Source: Streptomyces albus subsp. albus
GTDB taxonomy: Bacteria; Actinomycetota; Actinomycetes; Streptomycetales; Streptomycetaceae
Assembly: GCF_000719865.1 (NCBI RefSeq)
Contig: NZ_JOID01000051.1
Span: forward strand, 1 to 18,590
Length of the DNA: 18,590 bases
Direction: 5' to 3'
A model generated the notes under the pieces. It made no database searches. It was not told the origin of the DNA and saw only the letters and a program-made list of their open reading frames with translations. This document shows positions 6,452 through 11,768 of the stretch, one piece after another. Numbering within the stretch: position 1 is the first letter of the stretch; every line of letters begins with the position of its first letter. Position numbers and translations under genes: made by a program.

Positions 6452-7669
6452 CTAGCTCGTGGCGTCCTCGTCGAAGCCGAAGTCCGAGAGCAGGCCCGGG
6501 AACAGGGGCGGGATGGTGATGTCCGGTTCCTGCGGGGTTTCCTCCCCGTCGTCGCCGGAGGGAGCGGACGGAGCGCCGGTCTCGGGCGGGTCGAGCAGAT
6601 CGCCCGTGCCGCCGATGAGTCCCTCCTCCCGTTCCTCCTCGGAGCCGGATCCCGGACCGGAGCCCGAGGGCAGCGGCTCGGTCCCGCTCGCGCCGCTCTC
6701 CGACGGGCCGGTGCCGGGCGTTGCCGACTGCTGAGGCCCGCTCTCCGGCCCGGTCGGGAGCGCGGAGCGGCCGGAGGAGTCCCGGGCATCGGGGCCGCCG
6801 GTGTCCGGAGGGCCGGGCAGCAGGGACTTCAGCGGGCCCAACTCGCGCTCTATGGCCTCCATGACGGCCGTCACGCCGTCGCGCACATCGACGAGTTGGT
6901 GCGGCAGCCGGCTGCTGAGCGAGCGCCATCCCTCGCCGTGCGTGCGGGTGAAGGAGTCCAGTGCCTCAATGGGGGCCAGCGAGCCGTTCCGCCGGTAGAC
7001 GGAGCTGAGCAGACGGTGGCCCTCGGCGGCGTCGTGCCGCATGCCCGCGAGGGCACGGCGGATCTCGCCGAGGGACTCCTCGTCCAGATCGCCCGCGCGG
7101 CCGCGCTCCATGAGCCGGTCCGCCTCGCGCAGCCGGGTGGAGGCCTGGTCGAGGTAGAGCTTGCCCGTTTCGCGGTCGTCGTCGGCCATGCCGCGCTTCA
7201 GGTCTTCCATGCCGCGCTTGAGGCCGTACAGCGAATCGCCGGGCAGCGCGTCGGAGCTGGCGGCCGCCACTCCGCCGAACGCCCCGGCAGCGACGCCCAC
7301 CGTCAGCCCGCCGGCCGCCAGGCCCTTGGACCAGCGCGAGCGCGGGCGCAGCCTGCCGAGCCGCTTCCGGCGGCGGGCGTGCGCGCCGGAGCGCTGGCCG
7401 GGCACGGACGCGGGTGCGGCGCCGCTCTCCTCGCTCCCGGAGCCCTCGGCCCCGTTGGCGAGCATGGCTTCCATGGCCGCGACCAGCCGGGCCCGTTGGA
7501 CCGTTCTGACCTCCGGGTCCAGCCGGGGCGCCGGCAGTTCGCCGAGCCCGGTGGCCAGGGCCAGCAGTCTCCCCAGCTCGGGGTCGTCCGCCGGTGGTTC
7601 GGGCCGCTGCTCGTCCAGGGCTTCGGCGAAGGCGTTCGCCCGCCGGTGCGCCGATACGGATCCGATCAC
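6452..7669 (-). CDS. rsbN: Membrane anti-sigma factor RsbN (partner of BldN)
   Basis: A 405-residue single-pass membrane protein directly downstream of bldN. Residues 1-~95 are the cytoplasmic part expected to bind the sigma factor (helical, beginning MIGSVSAHRRANAFAEAL). A basic stretch (RRRKRLGRLRPRSRWSK, ~99-115) precedes a membrane helix of Gly/Ala/Val at ~116-138. Outside is a helical domain beginning DALPGDSLYGLKRGMEDLK (DUF5667-like), then a Pro/Ser/Gly/Glu-rich tail ending in DITIPPLFPGLLSDFGF. There is no zinc-binding HxxxCxxC motif, so it is not a ZAS-type anti-sigma factor; RsbN is described as a distinct class. Start: GTG at 7669 is preferred because GGAGG (7678-7682) lies 8 nt upstream; GTG at 7678 would overlap that Shine-Dalgarno sequence. 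RsbN holds BldN inactive and so limits chaplin/rodlin gene expression in known species. Confidence 0.92.
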   Translation of the reverse strand: MIGSVSAHRRANAFAEALDEQRPEPPADDPELGRLLALATGLGELPAPRLDPEVRTVQRARLVAAMEAMLANGAEGSGSEESGAAPASVPGQRSGAHARRRKRLGRLRPRSRWSKGLAAGGLTVGVAAGAFGGVAAASSDALPGDSLYGLKRGMEDLKRGMADDDRETGKLYLDQASTRLREADRLMERGRAGDLDEESLGEIRRALAGMRHDAAEGHRLLSSVYRRNGSLAPIEALDSFTRTHGEGWRSLSSRLPHQLVDVRDGVTAVMEAIERELGPLKSLLPGPPDTGGPDARDSSGRSALPTGPESGPQQSATPGTGPSESGASGTEPLPSGSGPGSGSEEEREEGLIGGTGDLLDPPETGAPSAPSGDDGEETPQEPDITIPPLFPGLLSDFGFDEDATS

Positions 7670-7770
7670 AGGCGGCACCTCCTCTCCTCATCAGCTGCGA
7701 CTCCCGGGCCGATGGGGGCGGTTGCCGGACTTGAGCACGACCACTCGAAAGAGTGATGCGTAGCAAGCAT
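7666..7770 (-). CDS. Possible 34-codon leader ORF overlapping the rsbN start
   Basis: From an ATG at 7770-7768 (minus strand) an ORF of 34 codons (MLATHHSFEWSCSS...) runs to a TGA at 7668-7666, which overlaps the chosen rsbN GTG (7669-7667) in a GTGA arrangement. It would lie in the leader made from the predicted BldN promoter. No good Shine-Dalgarno sequence precedes the ATG, and the composition is not clearly coding, so it may be chance. Confidence 0.2.
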   Translation of the reverse strand: MLATHHSFEWSCSSPATAPIGPGVAADEERRCRL

Positions 7771-7799
7771 GGCGCAACCGCTGGGAGTCTGCATTCCGC

Positions 7800-7828
7800 A
7801 CAACGAGCGGCTCCGCGATGGGGTTACG
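7800..7828 (-). promoter_or_regulatory. Candidate sigma-BldN promoter of rsbN
   Basis: On the minus strand CGTAAC (7828-7823), a 17-bp spacer and CGTTGT (7805-7800) resemble the GTAAC / CGTTG elements I recall for sigma-BldN promoters such as bldM p1 and chaplin genes. It lies 130 bp upstream of the rsbN start, within the bldN-rsbN gap. In S. venezuelae rsbN is reported to be a BldN target, giving negative feedback. Confidence 0.6.
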
Positions 7829-7830
7829 CG

Positions 7831-7847
7831 GGAACGGCGGTCGTTCC
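7831..7847. promoter_or_regulatory. 17-bp palindrome abutting the rsbN -35
   Basis: GGAACG (7831-7836), GCGGT, CGTTCC (7842-7847) is a perfect 6-bp inverted repeat 2 bp upstream of the predicted rsbN -35. It could be an activator or repressor site, or a hairpin at the 3' end of the bldN mRNA; no T-tract supports the latter. Confidence 0.4.
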
Positions 7848-7913
7848 ACGCCGGGGGGCGTGCGCTGCTCCGTCCGGCGGAGGCTGCGGGCTGGGCGTGT
7901 GCGGCCGGACCGG

Positions 7914-8708
7914 TCAGCGGGCGTCCTCGGGCAGCAGGCGCGCGAGGGTGCGAACGGCCCGGTACTGCAGGGTCTTGATGGCGCCTTCGTTCTTGCCCAT
8001 CGCCCGCGCCGTCTCCGCGACCGACATGCCCTGGAGGAAGCGGAGGGTCACGCACTCCTGCTGCTGCGGGTTGAGCCGGCGGACGGCGTCCAGCAGTGTG
8101 GCGTTGGAGAGGGATTCCAGGACGGAGTCCTCCGGGCTGCGCTCGACCTCGTTCGCGTCGAGCATCTCGCCGGTGGTGATCTCGAGCCGGAAGCGGCTGG
8201 ACTTGAAGTGGTCGGCGACGAGGTTGCGCGCGATCGTCACCAGCCAGGCGCCGAAATCCCGGCCCTGCCAGGTGAAGGTGGAGATGCGGCGCAGCGCGCG
8301 GAGGAACGTCTCGCTGGTGAGGTCCTCGGCGGTGGCCCTGCTGCCGACGCGGTAGTAGACGTAGCGGTACACGGTGTCGGCGTACTGGTCGTAGAGGCGG
8401 CCGAAGGCTTCGGCCTCCCCGTCCTGGGCCCGCTCGACGAGGTCCATCATGCGGCGGCTCTCGCCGTCGGCCGCGGGGCGGCGGGCGGTGGAGGTGCGGC
8501 CGCCCCCCGCGCCCGCGGCGCCGGAGGTGAGCGGGACTCTTCTGTTGACGGCGGCGGGAACGCCGGCCGCGATGGACGGCATGGCGAAGGCGGGGACGGC
8601 GAGAGCCGGCACGGGGCAGGCGGAGGGGACGAGGCCGCGCAGCTGGTCGAGGACCGCGGCGCGGAGTGTGGCCAGGCCCGAGGCGTCAACCCCGACATGT
8701 GGGTACAC
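7914..8708 (-). CDS. bldN: Developmental ECF sigma factor BldN, with N-terminal pro-region
   Basis: A 264-residue extracytoplasmic-function sigma factor. The N-terminal MYPHVGVDASGLATLRA and residues to ~87 form an Ala/Pro/Gly-rich extension outside the sigma fold; in S. coelicolor an 86-residue pro-sequence is removed to give mature BldN. Region 2 spans ~88-165 (AFGRLYDQYADTVYRYVYYR; TAEDLTSETFLRALRR; TFTWQGRDFGAWLVTIARN). Region 4 spans ~200-258 (RRLNPQQQECVTLRFLQG; VAETARAMGKNEGAIKTLQYR). The DNA-binding regions look nearly identical to the S. coelicolor protein I remember, so identification is firm. The start is GTG at 8708, with GGGAG 4 nt upstream, and the conserved MYPHVG N-terminus supports it. 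BldN directs bldM and the chaplin/rodlin genes for aerial hyphae; bldN itself is a BldD target in known species. rsbN follows 244 bp downstream. Confidence 0.97.
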   Translation of the reverse strand: MYPHVGVDASGLATLRAAVLDQLRGLVPSACPVPALAVPAFAMPSIAAGVPAAVNRRVPLTSGAAGAGGGRTSTARRPAADGESRRMMDLVERAQDGEAEAFGRLYDQYADTVYRYVYYRVGSRATAEDLTSETFLRALRRISTFTWQGRDFGAWLVTIARNLVADHFKSSRFRLEITTGEMLDANEVERSPEDSVLESLSNATLLDAVRRLNPQQQECVTLRFLQGMSVAETARAMGKNEGAIKTLQYRAVRTLARLLPEDAR

Positions 8709-8779
8709 GGGACTCCCAGAGGCAGAGCTTCCATCACGTGCAGTGCGGAACCGTTCACCCGGCAGGGGATCGTGGGAAC

Positions 8780-8805
8780 CGTTATTGCGTCTGAGGAGAA
8801 TAACG
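8780..8805. promoter_or_regulatory. Inverted repeat CGTTATT / AATAACG in the bldN leader
   Basis: CGTTATT (8780-8786) and AATAACG (8799-8805) are exact inverted copies separated by 12 bp. The AT-rich arms stand out in this DNA. They overlap the likely transcription start of bldN and the BldD-like box. Confidence 0.4.
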
Positions 8806-8813
8806 CTTCGTGT
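8801..8813. promoter_or_regulatory. BldD-box-like sequence at the bldN promoter
   Basis: TAAC-GCTTC-GTGT matches the BldD consensus TNAC-N5-GTNA at every fixed position except the last. It overlaps the candidate -10 of bldN. bldN is a known direct BldD target in S. coelicolor. Confidence 0.45.
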
Positions 8814-8839
8814 AGGCAGTGCTACGCCTAGTTGCTCAA
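8809..8839 (-). promoter_or_regulatory. Candidate bldN promoter
   Basis: Minus strand TTGAGC (8839-8834), a 19-bp spacer and TACACG (8814-8809) give an imperfect promoter with a start near 8802 and a ~94-nt leader. The last -10 base is not T, consistent with a weak or regulated promoter. Confidence 0.33.
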
Positions 8840-8874
8840 ATCGCCGATTAGTTCCCGTGCCTTATGGAATGCTG

Positions 8875-8895
8875 ATCGATCGAATATCGAACGAT
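8875..8895. promoter_or_regulatory. 21-bp near-palindrome upstream of bldN
   Basis: ATCGATCGA at 8875-8883 and TCGAACGAT at 8887-8895 are near-complementary arms around a central ATA; 8 of 10 pairs match. It lies about 35-60 bp upstream of the candidate -35 (8839-8834), a usual place for an activator site. No regulator is assigned. Confidence 0.3.
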
Positions 8896-9013
8896 GCCCG
8901 TGATGTGACTGTTTTGCCGCACCTTCTGTCCGATTCCGGTGCGGGATGTGGCGATGCGCGGAATCCAGTTCGGATCCGCCGCGGGCGGTGCGACGCCGGC
9001 GGGCGCGGTTCCG

Positions 9014-9979
9014 CTACCGCCGGCGGCGGTGCAGGGCGGCCGCCGCCGCGGCGCCGCCCGCCAGGGCCCCCACGCCCGCGGCCGCCGGGATGCCGACCTT
9101 GGCCGCCTTGCGCGCGGTGCGGTAGTCGCGCAGGCGCCAGTCGTGCTCCCGGGCGTGCCGCTTCAGTTTGGTGTCCGGATTGATCGCGTACGGATACCCG
9201 ACGATCGACAGCATCGGGATGTCGTTGTGCGAGTCGCTGTACGCGGCACAGCGCGTCAGGTCCAGGCTCTCCGCCAGCGCCAGCGCCCGTACGGCCTCCG
9301 CCTTGGCGGGGCCGTGCAGCGGCTCGCCCACCAGCCGGCCGGTGTAGACGCCGTCGACGGACTCGGCGACCGTGCCCAGCGCGCCGGTGAGGCCGAGCCT
9401 GCGGGCGATGATCGTCGCGGCCTCCACCGGGGCGGCGGTGACCAGCCACACCTTCTGGCCCGCGTCGAGATGCGCCTGGGCCAGCGCCCGGGTGCCGGGC
9501 CAGATCCGGCCGGCCATGTACTCGTCGTAGATCTCCTCGCCCATCTCCATCAGTTCGGAGACGTGGTGACCGCGGACGATGGACAGCGCGCTCTCGCGGG
9601 CGTCCTCCATGTGGGCCGGGTCCTCCACACCCGCCAGCCGGAACCAGGTCTGCTGCCAGGCGAACCGGGCCAGTTCCCGCTTGCTGAAGAACTGCCGCTT
9701 GTAGAGGCCGCGGCCGAAGTGGAACAGGGCCGCGCCCTGCATGACGGTGTTGTCCAGATCGAAGAACGCGGCCGCGCGGACGTCCCCGACGACGGGGAAC
9801 TCCGCTTCGGCCTCGGCGGCCTCGGCGGCCTCCGCAGCGGCCTCGGCCGCCTCGACCCCCAGCGACGTCTTGCGTGCGGCCTCCGCCGCCGCCTCGCCGG
9901 CCAGGACACTGCGGGCCGTGGCGGAACGCTTGCGGTGGGGGAGCCATCCGAGAGAGGCCATGCGGTCGAGCATAGTCAC
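9014..9979 (-). CDS. HAD-IB family phosphatase (SerB1-like)
   Basis: A 321-residue HAD hydrolase of the IB (phosphoserine phosphatase-like) group. Motif I is AAFFDLDNTVMQG, with Asp74 and Asp76; motif II is the Thr of WLVTAAP, motif III the Lys of GPAKAEAV, and motif IV YSDSHNDIPML. The HAD core fills ~68-275. Before it lies a helical Ala/Glu repeat (EAAEAAAEAAEAAEAEAE, ~43-60). After it the protein ends in a Gly/Ala hydrophobic stretch (~293-317) closed by HRRRR, possibly a membrane tail anchor. The start is GTG at 9979, with GAGGG 8 nt upstream; ATG at 9973 or 9961 are alternatives and conserved homology begins near 9961. Orthologues sit at the same place in mycobacteria (Rv0505c, serB1, from memory). 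True substrate unknown; serine synthesis is not implied by neighbours. Confidence 0.88.
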   Translation of the reverse strand: MTMLDRMASLGWLPHRKRSATARSVLAGEAAAEAARKTSLGVEAAEAAAEAAEAAEAEAEFPVVGDVRAAAFFDLDNTVMQGAALFHFGRGLYKRQFFSKRELARFAWQQTWFRLAGVEDPAHMEDARESALSIVRGHHVSELMEMGEEIYDEYMAGRIWPGTRALAQAHLDAGQKVWLVTAAPVEAATIIARRLGLTGALGTVAESVDGVYTGRLVGEPLHGPAKAEAVRALALAESLDLTRCAAYSDSHNDIPMLSIVGYPYAINPDTKLKRHAREHDWRLRDYRTARKAAKVGIPAAAGVGALAGGAAAAAALHRRRR

Positions 9980-10127
9980 TGATCATGCCCTCATGGAGTC
10001 GGGAGAATGGCGGTGCGTGAACATCCGCCGGCGCGGGCGTGACCTGCCCGGAGGGCGTTCCTCCCGGGGTCCGGCCCCGCCTCACGGCCGCCGGCTCGGA
10101 CGGGCCCCGTCAGCCGCCCAGGCCGCT

Positions 10128-10403
10128 TCAGCCGTGCAGGGCCTTCCGCAGCCGGTCCGGGTTCACCCGCCAGAAGTCGTGCTGTGCGCCGTCCACGAGC
10201 ACCACCGGGATCTGCTCCCAGTACTTGCGGTACAGCTCCTCGTCCCGGGTGATGTCCTTCTCCTCCCAGGCGGCACCGAGTTCCTCGCAAACGGCGCTGA
10301 TGACGTCACGGGCGTCGTCGCACAGATGGCAGCCGGGCTTACCGATCAGGGTGACAACGCGGTCGGCCGGGTCGCGGTGGGGGCGGCGCAGCAGTGGGCT
10401 CAT
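10128..10403 (-). CDS. Glutaredoxin-like thiol-disulfide protein
   Basis: A 91-residue thioredoxin-fold protein. The VVTLIGKPGCHLCDDAR segment carries the CxxC redox pair Cys25/Cys28, and EQIPVVLVDG carries the cis-Pro that faces it. The C-terminal FWRVNPDRLRKAL is typical of the DUF836/glutaredoxin-like group. It should reduce or sense protein or small-molecule disulfides in the cytosol; partner unknown. The start at ATG 10403 is favoured by a -10-like CACAAT ending 8 nt upstream (leaderless transcript); ATG 10412 adds three residues, and no Shine-Dalgarno sequence supports either. It is divergent from rex, 600 bp away, and the conserved neighbourhood glutaredoxin-hemA is also seen in mycobacteria (Rv0508-Rv0509, from memory), fitting a redox/tetrapyrrole theme. 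Confidence 0.87.
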   Translation of the reverse strand: MSPLLRRPHRDPADRVVTLIGKPGCHLCDDARDVISAVCEELGAAWEEKDITRDEELYRKYWEQIPVVLVDGAQHDFWRVNPDRLRKALHG

Positions 10404-10454
10404 GGACTGCATTGTGCAGGGCGGGCGCGGCGCCGTGCGGGGGAGGTGAGGCGT

Positions 10455-10546
10455 GAGGCGTGGAGGAGGTGAGTGGTGAGGCGTGGAGGAGGTGAGTGGT
10501 GAGGCGTGGAGGAGGTGAGTGGTGAGGCGTGGAGGAGGTGAGTGGT
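10455..10546. repeat. 23-bp direct tandem repeat, four perfect copies
   Basis: Four identical copies start at 10455, 10478, 10501 and 10524. The unit begins GAGGCGTGGAGG and ends AGGTGAGTGGT. Partial copies (GAGGCGT) flank it at 10448 and 10547. The plus strand is almost free of C. The 23-bp length is not a multiple of three, so it is unlikely to be coding. Confidence 0.93.
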
Positions 10547-10662
10547 GAGGCGTGAGGTGGGGGAGCGGTGGGGCGTGCGGGAGGTGGCCCGCAGGCTTCC
10601 GGTCCGGCCACCGGGCCACCGCGATCCGGCCATGCTCGGCCGGTGGCGGGTCACCGCTCACC

Positions 10663-10738
10663 CGCCGGTGGAGCCCCGGCCGGCCCGCGGGGTCCGGCGC
10701 CGTACGACCGCTGGGAACCGGCCGGGGCTCCACCGGCG
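10663..10738. repeat. Perfect 21-bp inverted repeat upstream of rex
   Basis: The arms 10663-10683 and 10718-10738 are exact reverse complements (left arm starts CGCCGGTGGAGCC) with a 34-nt loop. It lies about 170 bp upstream of the rex promoter. The left arm also overlaps a 7-bp hairpin (10645-10666), so the two folds would exclude each other. Confidence 0.88.
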
Positions 10739-10854
10739 TCGGGCCCCGTTCCGGTGCGCTCGGGGGGCGGAGTGGCGAGGGAGTGGAGAGCCGGTGTCCC
10801 GGTGGGTGGCGCGATGTGGTGGCGCGGTGAACGCCGCGCCCGGTTCCCCGGTGG

Positions 10855-10869
10855 CGCGATTCCATCGCG
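10855..10869. promoter_or_regulatory. 15-bp palindrome upstream of the rex promoter
   Basis: CGCGAT-TCC-ATCGCG is a perfect 6-bp inverted repeat about 40 bp upstream of the predicted -35. It could bind a second regulator. No family is recognised. Confidence 0.3.
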
Positions 10870-10909
10870 TGAGCCCGATCACTTTGCGAGGACAAAACGG
10901 ACACCATCT

Positions 10910-10927
10910 TTGTGCACACGTTCACAA
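10910..10927. promoter_or_regulatory. Rex operator (ROP)
   Basis: TTGTGCACACGTTCACAA fits the published Rex operator pattern (TGTGAAC...TTCACA) with one half-site exact and the other differing at one or two inner positions; the outer TTGTG/CACAA arms are perfect and extend to 10909-10928. In S. coelicolor Rex represses its own rex-hem operon through such a site when NADH is low. Confidence 0.9.
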
Positions 10928-10938
10928 AGACATAGCCT
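10910..10938 (+). promoter_or_regulatory. rex-hem operon promoter
   Basis: TTGTGC (10910-10915), a 17-bp spacer and TAGCCT (10933-10938) fit a housekeeping promoter. The -35 lies inside the Rex operator, so Rex binding would block RNA polymerase. Predicted start near 10945 gives a ~59-nt leader. Confidence 0.65.
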
Positions 10939-11003
10939 GCAAGAGACCGGGCGGTCCACGGAGGCGTGGCCGCCCACAGCCTCGCTCTACCCGCAGGAGC
11001 ACC

Positions 11004-11768
11004 GTGGCAACTGGCCGAACGCACCGACCGGCGACCCGAAGCCGAGGGATTCCCGAGGCCACCGTCGCCCGTCTACCGCTGTACCTGCGCGCTCTGACGG
11101 CCCTGTCCGAGCGCTCGGTTCCCACGGTCTCATCGGAGGAACTCGCGGCCGCGGCCGGGGTCAACTCCGCGAAGCTGCGCAAGGACTTCTCGTACCTCGG
11201 TTCCTACGGCACCCGGGGCGTCGGCTACGACGTCGAGTACCTCGTCTACCAGATCTCCCGCGAGCTCGGCCTGACCCAGGACTGGCCGGTAGTGATCGTC
11301 GGTATCGGTAACCTCGGCGCCGCGCTCGCCAACTACGGCGGCTTCGCCTCCCGCGGGTTCCGCGTCGCCGCGCTCATCGACGCCGACCCGTCCATGGCGG
11401 GCAAGCCCGTGGCCGGTCTGCCGGTCAAGCACACCGACGAACTCGAAGCGATCATCGAGGACAACGGCGTCTCGATCGGCGTCATCGCGACCCCCGCCGG
11501 CGCCGCCCAGCAGGTCTGCGACCGGCTCGTCGCCGCCGGCGTCACCTCGATCCTCAACTTCGCGCCCACCGTCCTCACCGTTCCCGACGGGGTGGACGTG
11601 CGCAAGGTCGACCTCTCGATAGAACTGCAGATCCTCGCCTTCCACGAGCAGCGCAAGGCCGGCGAGGAGGCCATGGCCGCCCCCGCGTCCCCGGCGCCCG
11701 CCGTCCGCGGCGGTACCGGCGGCGGAAAGGGACCGGACGGGGACGTCCCCGCCGTGATGCCGGCATGA
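11004..11768 (+). CDS. rex: Redox-sensing transcriptional repressor Rex
   Basis: A 254-residue repressor that binds DNA when the NADH/NAD+ ratio is low and lets go when NADH rises. The N-terminal winged helix (~15-80) includes TVSSEELAAAAGVNSAKLRKD and the conserved FSYLGSYGTRGVGYDV. The Rossmann NADH domain begins VVIVGIGNLGAALANYG (96-112), and the C-terminal swapped helix includes DLSIELQILAFHEQ. The tail (~225-254) is Ala/Pro/Gly-rich and ends DGDVPAVMPA, as in S. coelicolor. The start is GTG at 11004, with AGGAG at 10995-10999 and the family N-terminus (ATGRTHRPATRSRGIPEATV) matching. Its operator overlaps its own promoter, so the operon is autoregulated. The stop overlaps the hemA ATG (ATGA), giving translational coupling. 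Confidence 0.97.
   Translation: MATGRTHRPATRSRGIPEATVARLPLYLRALTALSERSVPTVSSEELAAAAGVNSAKLRKDFSYLGSYGTRGVGYDVEYLVYQISRELGLTQDWPVVIVGIGNLGAALANYGGFASRGFRVAALIDADPSMAGKPVAGLPVKHTDELEAIIEDNGVSIGVIATPAGAAQQVCDRLVAAGVTSILNFAPTVLTVPDGVDVRKVDLSIELQILAFHEQRKAGEEAMAAPASPAPAVRGGTGGGKGPDGDVPAVMPA

Larger units (their letters stand above)
8709..9013. other. bldN upstream regulatory region
   Basis: This 305-bp gap between bldN and the HAD-IB gene (both minus strand) holds no ORF I would accept. It is less GC-rich than its surroundings and contains a candidate promoter, a BldD-like box, two imperfect or perfect inverted repeats and a 9-bp direct repeat (GGAACCGTT at 8747-8755 and 8775-8783). Confidence 0.6.
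10404..10908. other. Gene-free, structured gap between glutaredoxin and rex
   Basis: No ORF here has an independent start with Streptomyces-like coding character; long frames are extensions of rex or its shadows. The stretch holds a 23-bp tandem repeat (10455-10546), a perfect 21-bp inverted repeat (10663-10738), a competing 7-bp hairpin (10645-10651 with 10660-10666) and a 15-bp palindrome (10855-10869). Confidence 0.6.

Noticed and set aside
6374..7756. 460-residue plus-strand frame opposite rsbN
   Set aside because: Antisense to rsbN, with no domain and no supported start; rsbN has the better case by homology and context.
8862..10085. 407-residue minus-strand frame overlapping the HAD-IB gene in another frame
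   Set aside because: Arg/Gly-rich shadow; the overlapping frame holds intact HAD motifs and a Shine-Dalgarno sequence.
10455..10546. CRISPR array
   Set aside because: The 23-bp units are directly adjacent with no unique spacers, and there are no cas genes.
10542..11003. Long in-frame extension upstream of the rex start
   Set aside because: It would read through the inverted repeat, the Rex operator and promoter; the GTG at 11004 has a Shine-Dalgarno sequence and the known Rex N-terminus.
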